From Qipengyuania gaetbuli (lineage in GTDB: Bacteria > Pseudomonadota > Alphaproteobacteria > Sphingomonadales > Sphingomonadaceae), in NCBI RefSeq assembly GCF_009827315.1, contig NZ_WTYF01000004.1, positions 434,001 through 498,000 of the forward strand: DNA of 64,000 nucleotides. Reading direction: 5' to 3'. How positions within the stretch are numbered: the first letter of the stretch is position 1; each line of letters begins with the position of its first letter. This document shows positions 1 through 8,544 of the stretch, piece by piece. Under the pieces are notes generated by a model. It had not been told where the DNA came from. It searched no databases and worked only from the letters and a program-made list of their open reading frames with translations. The position numbers and the translations under genes are program-made.

Positions 1-40
1 GCTCGGCGAGCTTGTTCCTGCGGAACTGGTCGAGGGGTGA
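1..40 (+). CDS. 3' end of an upstream gene (partial)
   Basis: The second reading frame is open from the window edge and ends LGELVPAELVEG followed by TGA at 38-40. That stop overlaps the GTG start of xerC (GTGA), the translational-coupling pattern used repeatedly in this window. Only twelve codons are visible, so the product cannot be named. Confidence 0.4.
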   Translation, partial: LGELVPAELVEG

Positions 41-933
41 GCAGCCCCGAATGCCTCGAGGCGTGGCAGAGCCACCTTTCCCTCGCCCAGCGACGCTCGG
101 CACACACGGTTCGTGCCTATACAGCTGCCGCCCGGAGACTGATGGTGCACCTGAACCTCGAAACTTTCGAGGATGTGGCGGCCTTGTCGGCGCAGGAAGT
201 CAGGGCACACCTAGCGTCGCGGCGCAGCGACGGGCTGGCGAACGCATCGGCGGCGCGGGAGCTGTCCGCGCTGAAGGGCTTCATCGCCTTTGCCAAGGCA
301 CAAGCCGGGCATGACGTCACGCAGCCCCCGCGACTTCGCGGGCCGCGCTTGAAGAAGGGCCTGCCCCGCCCGGTGTCGCCCGATGACGCGCAAGGGTTGG
401 CCGAAACCGTTGATGCGCTGGCTGCTGAAGAATGGATCGGCGCACGCGACCGGGCGGTCTTGCTACTACTTTACGGAGCGGGCTTGCGCATTTCGGAGGC
501 GCTTTCCCTGACCGGGGTAGACCTGCCGCTCGGAGAGCGCCTGACCGTAACCGGCAAGGGCTCGAAACAACGCGTGGTGCCGATCCTGCCGATCGTGCGC
601 GAGGCGGTGGAGGAATATTGCCACCTTAATCCGTGGCCGACCCGGCGCGAAGATCCGGTCTTCCGCGGCGCGAAGGGCGGTCCGCTATCGCAAGGAGTGG
701 TCCAGAAAGCGACTGCGCGGGCCCGCCGCGCGCTCGGCTTGCCCGACACGGCCACGCCCCACGCCTTGCGGCACAGTTTTGCCACCCATCTGCTTGGCGC
801 AGGTGCGGATTTACGCAGCCTGCAGGAATTGCTCGGCCATGCGAGCTTGGGGTCAACGCAAATCTATACGAAAGTCGATGCGGCCAGCCTGCTCGACACC
901 TATCGCAACGCCCATCCGCGCGACCGCGACTGA
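37..933 (+). CDS. xerC: Tyrosine recombinase XerC
   Basis: Site-specific tyrosine recombinase that would act at dif with XerD to resolve chromosome dimers. The 298-residue length is typical of Xer proteins. The N-terminal SAM-like core-binding domain covers about residues 1-95. The catalytic domain carries the full active-site set: R151 (GLRISEAL), K174 (TGKGSKQR), H242 and R245 (HALRHSFATHLL), H268 (LLGHASLG) and nucleophile Y277 (QIYTKV). The start is GTG at 37, overlapping the preceding stop. Its stop codon directly abuts the convergent gshB stop with no intervening base. XerC rather than XerD is inferred from overall look and single-copy housekeeping context; a phage integrase is unlikely because of the short length and neighbours. 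Confidence 0.85.
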   Translation: MSSPECLEAWQSHLSLAQRRSAHTVRAYTAAARRLMVHLNLETFEDVAALSAQEVRAHLASRRSDGLANASAARELSALKGFIAFAKAQAGHDVTQPPRLRGPRLKKGLPRPVSPDDAQGLAETVDALAAEEWIGARDRAVLLLLYGAGLRISEALSLTGVDLPLGERLTVTGKGSKQRVVPILPIVREAVEEYCHLNPWPTRREDPVFRGAKGGPLSQGVVQKATARARRALGLPDTATPHALRHSFATHLLGAGADLRSLQELLGHASLGSTQIYTKVDAASLLDTYRNAHPRDRD

Positions 934-1902
934 TTACATTGCCGCGTGGCGGCGCTCGATCGCGTCCCATATGAGGGCCGGCGTATCGGTGCCGTTGAAC
1001 TTGTCGATGGCCACGATCCCCGTGGGCGAGGTGACGTTGATTTCGGTCAGGTACCTGCCGCCGATGACGTCGATGCCGACGAACACGAGCCCGCGCCGCT
1101 TGAGTTCGGGGCCCATGGCCGCGCAAATCTCTTCCTCGCGCTCGGTCAATGTCGTCGCTTCGGCATAACCGCCCTGCGCAAGGTTCGAACGGAACTCACC
1201 TTCGCCAGGGAAGCGATTGATTGCGCCTGTGAATTCTCCGTCGATTAGGACGATACGCTTGTCGCCTTCGGCCACCTCGGGAAGGAAGGGCTGGACCATA
1301 TGCGGTTCGGGCCAGGTCTGGTTGAACACCTCGCTCAGAGCGGAAAGGTTGGTGCCATCCGCATCGATCCGGAAGATCGCCTTTCCGCCATTGCCATGCA
1401 GCGGCTTAACTACGACCGAGCCGTGCTTCTTCTGGAACTCGCGAATGTCCTCCAGCTTTCGCGCAACCAGCGTCGGCGGCATGAAGCGGGCGTAATCGAG
1501 CACGAACATCTTTTCGGGCGCGTTCACGACTTCGCGCGGGTCGTTGACGACCAGCGTCGTGCCTTTAAGCCGGTCGAGCAGCAGGGCCGAGCTGATATAG
1601 CCAAGGTGGAACGGCGGATCCTGCCGCATCAGTACCACGTCGATGTCCCGCGCAAGGTCGATACGGCGCCGTTCACCTGCCTTGAAATGGTCGCCAGCCA
1701 CGCGCTGGACCGTCACCGGCGCGGCATGGGCCGTGATGCGCCCCGCAGGCGTGCCGTCGCTTTCATAAGCCAGCGTAGTGACGTCGTAATGCCAGACCTC
1801 GTGTCCGCGCTCCTGCGCAGCCAGCATCAGGGCAAAGCTGCTGTCGCCCGCGATATTGATGCTTTCGAGTGGGTCCATCTGGACGGCTACGCGTAAGGGC
1901 AT
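934..1902 (-). CDS. gshB: Glutathione synthetase
   Basis: ATP-grasp enzyme joining gamma-glutamylcysteine and glycine to make glutathione in the cytoplasm. The 322-residue protein has the family N-terminus (VAVQMDPLESINIAGDSSFAL), the ATP-grasp lysine and glycine-rich loop in VVKPLHGNGGKAIFRI, a metal-binding end (LTEINVTSPTGI) and the DKFNGTD C-terminal segment. It is the last gene of the minus-strand run rsmI-yraN-gshB, 10 nt after yraN. Glutathione supply fits the glutaredoxin-MauE protein encoded near 44 kb, but no direct link is visible. Confidence 0.95.
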   Translation of the reverse strand: MPLRVAVQMDPLESINIAGDSSFALMLAAQERGHEVWHYDVTTLAYESDGTPAGRITAHAAPVTVQRVAGDHFKAGERRRIDLARDIDVVLMRQDPPFHLGYISSALLLDRLKGTTLVVNDPREVVNAPEKMFVLDYARFMPPTLVARKLEDIREFQKKHGSVVVKPLHGNGGKAIFRIDADGTNLSALSEVFNQTWPEPHMVQPFLPEVAEGDKRIVLIDGEFTGAINRFPGEGEFRSNLAQGGYAEATTLTEREEEICAAMGPELKRRGLVFVGIDVIGGRYLTEINVTSPTGIVAIDKFNGTDTPALIWDAIERRHAAM

Positions 1903-1912
1903 GGATTATCCT

Positions 1913-2263
1913 TCAGGGTTGCCAGGCATTGGCGATGTGGCGAGGGAATGCGCCGGGCGCAAGGAGGATGACGTCGATGCGGATATCCTCACCTTGCGTG
2001 GCATAGCGATGGGCGACCGCTTCGACTGCCGCCGCAACACGGGCAAGGCGCCGTTCGTCGATGGCGAGGTCGAGGTCATCGCGGCGCGCACGCCATTTCA
2101 CTTCGACGAAGGCAATCGTCGCGCCGCGTTTCGCCACCAAGTCGATTTCGCCGGCAGGCGTCTTCACGCGCGTGTCGAGGATGCGCCAGCCCTTAGCCCT
2201 CAGCCACAGGCCCGCCCTCGTCTCTGCATCGCGACCGCTTTTCTCGGCAATCTGCCGTTTCAT
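1913..2263 (-). CDS. yraN: YraN family (UPF0102) nuclease-fold protein
   Basis: Small protein of 116 residues with the predicted restriction-endonuclease-like core of UPF0102. The GEIDLVAKRG segment followed by FVEVKWRARR supplies the D-(x)n-ExK arrangement expected of this fold. The biochemical role of YraN is unsettled. The ATG overlaps the rsmI stop in ATGA, so the two are probably translationally coupled. The rsmI-yraN neighbourhood is conserved in many proteobacteria. Confidence 0.9.
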   Translation of the reverse strand: MKRQIAEKSGRDAETRAGLWLRAKGWRILDTRVKTPAGEIDLVAKRGATIAFVEVKWRARRDDLDLAIDERRLARVAAAVEAVAHRYATQGEDIRIDVILLAPGAFPRHIANAWQP

Positions 2264-3117
2264 CCCGGCTTGAGGTCCATCGCCCTTGCGTAAAGCGCCT
2301 TGCGGTCGAGCCCCGTCGCCTTTGCCACATGACCTGCCGCTTGAGAGGGCTTCATCGTGGCCAGCGCCTCGATCAGCATGTCGTCGGCATCTGCTTCATT
2401 GGCTTGCTGCGCTTCCGGGGGTCCGATCAGCAGGACGATCTCGCCCTTGGGGGGATTGGCGTCGTAATAGGCCATCAGTCCGGCGGAGAAGCCGCGACGG
2501 CACTCCTCGTGGAGCTTGGTCAACTCGCGCGCGACGGCGATTTCGCGCTTCGGCATCATATCCTCGATCGCGGCGAGCGACTTGAGCAGGCGCGGCGCGG
2601 TTTCGTAGAGGATCAGCGTTGCATCGATGGCTGCCATTTCGGCCAGCATCTCGCGGCGTGCCTTATCCTTCGTAGGTAGGAAACCGGCGAACAGGAACCT
2701 GTCGTTGGGCAGGCCTGACAGCGTCAATCCCACCACGGCTGCACATGGACCCGGGATGCTGGTCACGGGAATACCTTGCTCGCGGCAATCGTTGACTAGC
2801 CTGTAGCCCGGATCGCTCACCATCGGCGTTCCGGCATCACTGACGAGTGCCACGGCGCGACTGCGCATCGAGTCCAGCAGGCGCGAGCGGTCGCGGTGTT
2901 CGCTATGGTCGTCGTAGCGCCACAGCGGCTTCGAGATACCGAGGTGCTTCAACAGCTTGCCGGTGACGCGGGTGTCCTCGCAGGCGACGCCGTCGCAGCG
3001 TGACAGTATGTCCACGGCCCGCACGGTGATGTCGCCCAAATTCCCGATGGGGGTGGCAACAAGGTAGAGCCCCGGTGTAAGGCTCTGGTCGGAAGTCTGG
3101 GGGGCGGGATCGCTCAC
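2260..3117 (-). CDS. rsmI: 16S rRNA (cytidine1402-2'-O)-methyltransferase
   Basis: SAM-dependent methyltransferase of the tetrapyrrole-methylase fold that 2'-O-methylates C1402 of 16S rRNA in the decoding centre. The 285-residue protein starts with the signature PGLYLVATPIGNLGDITVRA, continues with EDTRVTGKLL and VSDAGTPMVSDPGYRLV, and has the family-typical PGPCAAV and LFAGFLPTK motifs. The start is GTG at 3117, preceded closely by AAGGGG; no better in-frame ATG exists. It is divergent from the LpoA-like gene, as in the E. coli yraL/yraM arrangement. Confidence 0.95.
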   Translation of the reverse strand: MSDPAPQTSDQSLTPGLYLVATPIGNLGDITVRAVDILSRCDGVACEDTRVTGKLLKHLGISKPLWRYDDHSEHRDRSRLLDSMRSRAVALVSDAGTPMVSDPGYRLVNDCREQGIPVTSIPGPCAAVVGLTLSGLPNDRFLFAGFLPTKDKARREMLAEMAAIDATLILYETAPRLLKSLAAIEDMMPKREIAVARELTKLHEECRRGFSAGLMAYYDANPPKGEIVLLIGPPEAQQANEADADDMLIEALATMKPSQAAGHVAKATGLDRKALYARAMDLKPG

Positions 3118-3153
3118 ACCCCTTCATGAACACCGACAAGGGACGCGGCAAGC

Positions 3154-4296
3154 ATGGCATTGGCATTTATTAACCGGCGAAACCTCATCATGGCGACGGG
3201 TGCCGTGCTGCTCGGAGGCTGCTCGATCATTCCCAAAAGCGGCCAGCCGACCACCCACACGCCGACGCCCGAGCCGAGCGCGACTGCCCTGCCCCAAGAT
3301 TCCAAACGCCACCGCGTCGCATTGCTGGTGCCGCTGTCGGGAGAGAACGGAGAGGTCGGCCAGTCCATCGCCAACGCAACGACGATGGCGATCCTCGACA
3401 CCAATGCCGACAACCTCCGGATCACGACTTACGACACCTCCCGCGGCGCACAGGCAGCCGCGCGGCAAGCGCTGGCGGATGGAAACAAGCTGATCCTTGG
3501 CCCGCTGCTCGGCAGCAATGCAGCCGTGGTCCGCGGTGTGGTCGCCAATTCCGGCGTGCCGATCATCAGCTTTTCCAACGACACTTCGGTCGCGGCCCCC
3601 GGCGTTTTCGTCATGGGCCACATTCCCGAACAATCGGTGGACCGGGGCGTCGAATACGCGCGCTCGATCGGTGCGCGCAATTTCGCCGTGCTCGCGCCCG
3701 ACAGTGACTACGGACGCCGGGCCGAAGCGGCCATGCAAAGCGCCCTTGCAAGCTATGGCGGAACGCTTGTCGCAACCGAGCGATATGCGCGTTCGAATAC
3801 CTCGGTGGTCAGCGCCGGCGGCCGCCTGAAGGCCAAGGGCGGCTTCGATACGGTGCTGATCGCTGATGGCGGCACCCCCTCGATCCGGGGCGCGGAAGCC
3901 GTGGCAGGATCATCGGTCCGTCTTCTGGGCACCGAACGCTGGGCGGGTGAGAGTGCGTTGCTGGACTCCCCGGCCCTGTCGGGCGCCCTGTTCTCGGCAG
4001 TCACGGACAAGCGCTATCCCGATTTCGTCACCTCGTACCAGGCGCGGTTCGGAGGTCAGCCTTACCGGATCGCGACACTGGGCTATGACGGCGTTCTGCT
4101 AACCCTGCGCGCAGCGCGCGAGTGGAAGGTGGGACAGCCCTTCCCCGTCAACGTGCTGCTCCAGGACGGCGGCTTCGACGGCATGGACGGTCCCTTCCGT
4201 TTCAGGCGCAACGGCGTGGTCGAACGGGCGATGGAAGTCCGCAAGGTCCAGGGTGGCAGCTTCACGACGGTATCGGCAGCACCGACAGGCTTCTGA
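3154..4296 (+). CDS. LpoA-like periplasmic-binding-fold lipoprotein
   Basis: 380-residue lipoprotein with a type-I periplasmic-binding-protein fold of the Peripla_BP_6/LpoA (YraM) family; in E. coli LpoA activates PBP1A from the outer membrane. The N-terminus has a lipobox LLGGC (Cys about residue 23) preceded by NRRNLIM, a twin-arginine-like pair that might allow Tat export. The fold begins at VALLVPLSGENGEVGQSIANA and includes GPLLGSNAAVVRGV and FSNDTSVAAPG. The separate N-terminal TPR domain of E. coli LpoA is absent, so the call is to the ligand-binding half only. The location beside rsmI/yraN matches the yraLMN locus and supports LpoA over an amino-acid transporter component. Confidence 0.8.
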   Translation: MALAFINRRNLIMATGAVLLGGCSIIPKSGQPTTHTPTPEPSATALPQDSKRHRVALLVPLSGENGEVGQSIANATTMAILDTNADNLRITTYDTSRGAQAAARQALADGNKLILGPLLGSNAAVVRGVVANSGVPIISFSNDTSVAAPGVFVMGHIPEQSVDRGVEYARSIGARNFAVLAPDSDYGRRAEAAMQSALASYGGTLVATERYARSNTSVVSAGGRLKAKGGFDTVLIADGGTPSIRGAEAVAGSSVRLLGTERWAGESALLDSPALSGALFSAVTDKRYPDFVTSYQARFGGQPYRIATLGYDGVLLTLRAAREWKVGQPFPVNVLLQDGGFDGMDGPFRFRRNGVVERAMEVRKVQGGSFTTVSAAPTGF

Positions 4297-4321
4297 CAGG
4301 CGGATAACGTACGCGGGGCGC

Positions 4322-4349
4322 TTGTGCGGGCGGATTCGCGCGCGATATA
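4322..4349 (+). promoter_or_regulatory. Putative parE promoter
   Basis: TTGTGC at 4322-4327 and GATATA at 4344-4349 are separated by 16 bp. Transcription would start only a few bases before the parE ATG at 4359, where no Shine-Dalgarno sequence is visible (CCACCACC). A leaderless or near-leaderless parE mRNA is therefore possible. Inference from sequence only. Confidence 0.4.
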
Positions 4350-4358
4350 GCCACCACC

Positions 4359-6335
4359 ATGTCCGACGATCTTTTCGAGAATACGCCCACTTCGAGCGGC
4401 GACTATGACGCATCCTCCATCGAGGTCTTGGAAGGCCTCGAACCGGTGCGCCGCCGCCCGGGCATGTATATCGGCGGCACGGATGACCGCGCCCTTCACC
4501 ACCTCGTGGCCGAAGTGCTCGACAACGCCATGGACGAAGCCGTCGCGGGCCATGCCACGCGCATCGAGATGCGGCTCGACGAAGGCAACCGGGTCACGAT
4601 CAGCGACAACGGACGCGGGATTCCGGTTGGGGAGCATCCGAAATATCCGGGCAAGTCCACCCTCGAGGTTATCCTCACGACGCTGCACTCGGGCGGCAAG
4701 TTCTCGGGCAAGGCCTACGCCACCAGCGGCGGCCTTCACGGGGTCGGCGTCTCCGTCGTGAACGCATTGTCGAGCCTGACGCGGGTCGAGGTGGCCCGCG
4801 ACAAACAGCTTTACGCGCAGGAATTCTCCAAGGGGCATCCGGTCGGCAAGATCGAGGAACTCGGTTCCACACCCAATCGGCGCGGCACCACTGTCACCTT
4901 CATCCCCGACACCGAGATTTTCGGCGACCGCAAGTTCAATCCCAAACGGTTGTTCAAGCTGGCGCGCTCCAAGGCCTATCTCTTCGCCGGCGTGGAAATC
5001 CGCTGGCGCTGCGCGGATAGCCTGGCAAGCGACGACGTTCCTGCAGAGGCAGTCTTCAAGTTCCCCGGCGGCCTGGCCGACCATCTCGCCGAACAGATCG
5101 GGGGGCGCGAATGCGTCACCACCCAGCCTTTCGCGGGCAGCCAGGATTTCCCCGACGATCAGGGCCGCGTGGAATGGGCAATCGCATGGCCGCTGTTCTC
5201 CGACGGTTCGTTCAGCTGGTACTGTAACACTGTGCCGACGCCCGATGGCGGTACGCACGAACAGGGCCTGCGCGCGGCGCTGACCAAGGGCCTGCGTGCA
5301 TTCGGCGAACTGACCGGCGTGAAGAAGGCAAAGGACATCAGCGCGGACGACGTGATGAACGGGGCCGAGATCATGCTCAGCGTCTTCATCCGCGACCCGC
5401 AGTTCCAGAGCCAGACCAAGGACCGCCTGACCAGCCCCGAAGCCGCGCGCTACGTCGAAAACGCGGTCCGCGACCACTTCGACCACTTCCTCTCGGACAA
5501 TATGGACCGGGGCAAGGCGCTGCTTGGACAGGTCATGGAGCGCATGGACGAGCGCCTGCGCCGCAAGGCCGAGCGCGAGATCAAGCGCAAGACCGCGACC
5601 AACGCGAAGAAGCTGCGACTGCCGGGCAAGCTCACCGATTGTTCGGGCGAAGGCGATGGTGACACGGAACTGTTCATCGTCGAAGGCGACAGCGCAGGCG
5701 GCAGCGCCAAGCAGGCGCGCAACCGCAAGACACAGGCAATCCTGCCCATCCGCGGCAAGATCCTGAACGTTGCATCGGCCACCGCCGACAAGATCCGCGC
5801 GAACAGCGAAATCGCGGACCTCGTGCTCGCCATGGGTTGCGGGACGCGCAAGGACTGCGATCCCGAAAACCTGCGTTACGACCGCATCATCATCATGACC
5901 GACGCGGACGTGGACGGCGCGCATATCGCGACGCTTTTGATGACCTTCTTCTTCCAGGAAATGCCGGAAGTGGTCCGGAACGGGCACCTCTACCTCGCCC
6001 AGCCCCCGCTCTATCGCCTGACGTCCGGCAAGGAGAGCCGCTACGCCCGCGACGACGCGCACCGCAAGGAGCTGGAAGAGACGGTCTTCAAGGGCAAGAA
6101 GGTCGAGGTCGGCCGCTTCAAGGGCCTAGGCGAGATGAACCCGCAACAGCTTCGGGAAACCACCATGGATCCCGAAAGCCGCAGCCTGATCCGCATCACC
6201 CTTCCGCAGGAATTCGAACAGCGCGCCGTGGTAAAGGAACTGGTCGACCAGCTCATGGGCCGCAACCCGGAACACCGGTTTAATTTCATCCAGAACAATG
6301 CCGGCGAATTCGACCGTGAAATGATCGATGCCTGA
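4359..6335 (+). CDS. parE: DNA topoisomerase IV subunit B
   Basis: ATPase subunit of topoisomerase IV, which decatenates replicated chromosomes with ParA-partner ParC. The 658-residue protein has the GHKL ATPase domain (VLEGLEPVRRRPGMYIGG, LDNAMDEAVAG, SDNGRGIPVG, SGGLHGVGVSVVNALS), a transducer domain, then the TOPRIM domain with EGDSAGGSAKQARNR and the metal site DADVDGAHI. The ending QQLRETTMDPESRSL is typical. ParE rather than GyrB is indicated by the short length without a GyrB insert and by the KYPGKSTLEVILTTLHSGGKF region. The last 8 nt overlap the start of the next gene. Confidence 0.95.
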   Translation: MSDDLFENTPTSSGDYDASSIEVLEGLEPVRRRPGMYIGGTDDRALHHLVAEVLDNAMDEAVAGHATRIEMRLDEGNRVTISDNGRGIPVGEHPKYPGKSTLEVILTTLHSGGKFSGKAYATSGGLHGVGVSVVNALSSLTRVEVARDKQLYAQEFSKGHPVGKIEELGSTPNRRGTTVTFIPDTEIFGDRKFNPKRLFKLARSKAYLFAGVEIRWRCADSLASDDVPAEAVFKFPGGLADHLAEQIGGRECVTTQPFAGSQDFPDDQGRVEWAIAWPLFSDGSFSWYCNTVPTPDGGTHEQGLRAALTKGLRAFGELTGVKKAKDISADDVMNGAEIMLSVFIRDPQFQSQTKDRLTSPEAARYVENAVRDHFDHFLSDNMDRGKALLGQVMERMDERLRRKAEREIKRKTATNAKKLRLPGKLTDCSGEGDGDTELFIVEGDSAGGSAKQARNRKTQAILPIRGKILNVASATADKIRANSEIADLVLAMGCGTRKDCDPENLRYDRIIIMTDADVDGAHIATLLMTFFFQEMPEVVRNGHLYLAQPPLYRLTSGKESRYARDDAHRKELEETVFKGKKVEVGRFKGLGEMNPQQLRETTMDPESRSLIRITLPQEFEQRAVVKELVDQLMGRNPEHRFNFIQNNAGEFDREMIDA

Positions 6336-6717
6336 TCCTCAGGGCGAGGACATCGAAGATTTCGACGAGCCCGAAGAGGGCGACATCATGGCTGGCGACC
6401 GGCGCATCGCCCGGGCCGACACTGCCCTGCCCGACTGGTATGCTTCGGACACGCATTACCGGCCGATTCCCATCGTCTGGTTTGCCGGAGCTCTCCTGCT
6501 CCAGGTCATCACGCAACCGGTGGTCGTTTTTCTCGGACTGGGCTTGCTCGGCCTATCGCCGCTCGTGGTGCTGGCCTGGGCATTGCTCACGACAGGCCTG
6601 ATCTGGCATCACACCTGGGAGCGAGGAATGTCCGTCGCCAGCGGTGTATGGAAAGCGGCAACGTTCGCGATGCTCGCTTTCTTCCTCGGGATTACCGCGC
6701 TCGGACTAGCCAGCTAG
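6328..6717 (+). CDS. Small membrane protein, unknown function
   Basis: 129 residues: an acidic N-terminus (EDIEDFDEPEEGD) followed by three hydrophobic segments, around residues 48-68, 70-90 and 104-126. No family was recognised. The ATG at 6328 lies inside the parE coding end (8-nt overlap), so expression is probably tied to parE. A start at the second Met (about residue 21) is possible but would lose the overlap. It ends 5 nt before the convergent hydrolase-OsmC gene. Confidence 0.7.
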   Translation: MPDPQGEDIEDFDEPEEGDIMAGDRRIARADTALPDWYASDTHYRPIPIVWFAGALLLQVITQPVVVFLGLGLLGLSPLVVLAWALLTTGLIWHHTWERGMSVASGVWKAATFAMLAFFLGITALGLAS

Positions 6718-6722
6718 GCCGC

Positions 6723-7943
6723 CTATTCGCCAGCCCGTGTATGAATGTGCAGCTCGCCCTCCAGCGTGCGGTGCACCGGGCACTTGTCGGCGATTTCCAT
6801 CAGCTTCGAACGCTGCTCATCGTTCAGATCGTCTCCGCGTATCGTGATGCTGCGGTTGAGTGCCTGCAACTGCGTGCCTTCCTCCATGGCCTCCGCATGC
6901 GAACAGGTCTTCATGTGATCGCGTTCGTGCGTCACATGAACTCGAACGCCTTCCAGCGGCCAGCCCTTGCGGTCGGCGTACATCTTCATCGTCATGGCCG
7001 TGCATGTGCCCAGCGCGGCATTGAGCAGGTCGTAAGGCGTCGGCCCGCCGTCGTCCCCGCCATAACTCTTGGGTTCGTCGGCGATGAACTGGTGCGAGAC
7101 GGTGTGGACCTCGGTACCGAACTTGCCGTGGCCGGTGCAGGCAACGATCCCTTCTTCCGGCATGGGCCAATCGGCGGACAAGGGCATGTATCGATGGGCC
7201 CAGGCAGCGATGACGCTGGCGGCAAAGCGGGCATCCTCCTCGTCCAGCAATAGGTGGTTTGCGCCTTCCAGACTTACGAAGCTCTTTGGATGTTTGGCGG
7301 CTTGGAAGAGCGCGCTCGCATGCTCGATCCCGACGACCGCATCGGTGGGCGAATGGAGGAAGAGCAGCGGCTTTCGCAGCCGGGCGACCTCGGCAAGCAG
7401 GTCCACATTCTCCACCTTTTCGATGAATTCGCGCCCCAGAGTAAACTCGCGTCCGCCGATGCGCACCGCTCCTTCCCCCTGCTCGCGGATCGCATCGATG
7501 TCGCCGTCGATATTGCCCAGGACATGGGGAACGTCGGACGGGGCACCGATGGTCGCAATCGCGGCAATCCGGTCAAAGCCGATCTCGTCCGCTGCCGCCA
7601 GAACGGCCGCCCCGCCGAGGCTGTGCCCGACTAACAAGATCGGCCGCGCGAAGCGCTCGATAAGCTGGTCTGCCGCCTCGACCAAGTCGGAAACGTCAGC
7701 CGCAAAACCCGCGCGCCCGAAGTCCCCGCCGCTACCGCCGAGGCCGGTGAAATCGAACCGAAGCGTAGCAATCCCTTCGCTCGCCAGCGCGCGGGCGACG
7801 GCCACCGCTGCTTTGCTCTGCTTGGTGCAAGTGAAGCAGTGCGCAAACAGCGCCGCACCGCGCACGAGGCCGGTGGGAAGCTCGAGCGAGCCGGTCAATT
7901 CATGCCCTGCCTGCGTGGCGATGGTCAGGTTCTCGGTCGGCAT
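6723..7943 (-). CDS. Alpha/beta-hydrolase-OsmC fusion protein
   Basis: 406-residue two-domain protein. Residues about 1-250 form a serine alpha/beta hydrolase with nucleophile elbow GHSLGGAAV, oxyanion region FAHCFTCTKQS, and a late His in GANHLL. Residues about 265-406 form an OsmC/Ohr-like domain with VSHQFIADEPKSYGGDDGGPTPYDLL and the cysteine element LGTCTAMTMKMYADRKGW. OsmC proteins usually use two cysteines to reduce organic peroxides; here one is in LGTC and another in HMKTCSHAE or DKCPVH. The start has AGGAG six bases upstream. This fusion is known in several proteobacterial lineages; the substrate is unknown, and peroxide or ester detoxification is inference. Confidence 0.88.
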   Translation of the reverse strand: MPTENLTIATQAGHELTGSLELPTGLVRGAALFAHCFTCTKQSKAAVAVARALASEGIATLRFDFTGLGGSGGDFGRAGFAADVSDLVEAADQLIERFARPILLVGHSLGGAAVLAAADEIGFDRIAAIATIGAPSDVPHVLGNIDGDIDAIREQGEGAVRIGGREFTLGREFIEKVENVDLLAEVARLRKPLLFLHSPTDAVVGIEHASALFQAAKHPKSFVSLEGANHLLLDEEDARFAASVIAAWAHRYMPLSADWPMPEEGIVACTGHGKFGTEVHTVSHQFIADEPKSYGGDDGGPTPYDLLNAALGTCTAMTMKMYADRKGWPLEGVRVHVTHERDHMKTCSHAEAMEEGTQLQALNRSITIRGDDLNDEQRSKLMEIADKCPVHRTLEGELHIHTRAGE

Positions 7944-7981
7944 CGGTGCTCCTTCAACTGGCGCTTTTTTTTCGGTGGGCG

Positions 7982-8010
7982 TGTAAGAAATACGCGCGGG
8001 GGCGGACTAA
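7982..8010 (+). promoter_or_regulatory. Possible ECF-type autoregulated promoter
   Basis: TGTAAG at 7982-7987 and CGGACTAA at 8003-8010 have a 15-bp spacer, resembling the TGTAAC/CGTCTAA-like elements used by several ECF sigma factors. It lies 7-35 bp upstream of the sigma gene and could serve autoregulation. No second copy was sought systematically, so this is weak. Confidence 0.28.
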
Positions 8011-8016
8011 GGATAC

Positions 8017-8544
8017 ATGACCGAGGAAAAGCAACACGCATACTATCGCGAGGCAGGGGCGCAATTCGCCCCGGCAATCGCCCGCCTCGCCCGCGCGATG
8101 GAGCGCGATGGCGACAAGGCACGCGACCTGGAACAGGACATCCACTGCGAGCTCTTCCGCAGTTTCGCCCGGTTCGAAGGACAATGTGCGCTCAAGACCT
8201 GGGTGTACCGCGTGGCTCACAACGTGGCTGCCGAACACCGCCTTCGCGAAAGCCGACGCAGGCCTACCGTGTCACTGGAGGAAACGGATGAATTGCCGAG
8301 TCTGGGCAGCGGTGAACGTGCTGCCGCGGAAGGCCACGCGGTTGCCCGTGCCCAGGAGATGATCCGCCAGCTGCCGACGCTGGATGCGCAGGTCATGCTG
8401 CTGTGGCTCGAAGGCGAAAGCGCCCGCGATATCTCCGAAGTCACCGGCCTCGCTTCGGGCACAGTCGCCACCCGCATCCATCGCCTCAAGACTGCCCTTG
8501 CCGACCAGTTCGGCCCCCCCGATCACCAGGAGATAATCCGATGA
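8017..8544 (+). CDS. ECF-family RNA polymerase sigma factor
   Basis: 175-residue alternative sigma factor with only regions 2 and 4. Region 2 covers about residues 15-85 (DLEQDIHCELFRSFARFEG, LKTWVYRVAHNVAAEH). Region 4 covers about residues 115-165, with the HTH SARDISEVTGLASGTVATRIHRLK written here in two parts: SARDISEVTGL then ASGTVATRIHRLKTAL. The stop overlaps the ATG of the next gene (ATGA), so a membrane protein is co-translated, the usual layout of an ECF/anti-sigma pair. The ECF group and target genes are not identifiable; it is not EcfG, as no nepR or phyR is near. Confidence 0.9.
   Translation: MTEEKQHAYYREAGAQFAPAIARLARAMERDGDKARDLEQDIHCELFRSFARFEGQCALKTWVYRVAHNVAAEHRLRESRRRPTVSLEETDELPSLGSGERAAAEGHAVARAQEMIRQLPTLDAQVMLLWLEGESARDISEVTGLASGTVATRIHRLKTALADQFGPPDHQEIIR

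Noticed and set aside
37..933. Integrase of a mobile element
   Set aside because: Length and context fit XerC; no attachment repeats, excisionase or cargo genes are adjacent.
4083..6062. A 659-codon open frame opposite parE
   Set aside because: High-GC codon bias keeps the antisense frame open; parE has full domain evidence, and the antisense product looks like no protein family.
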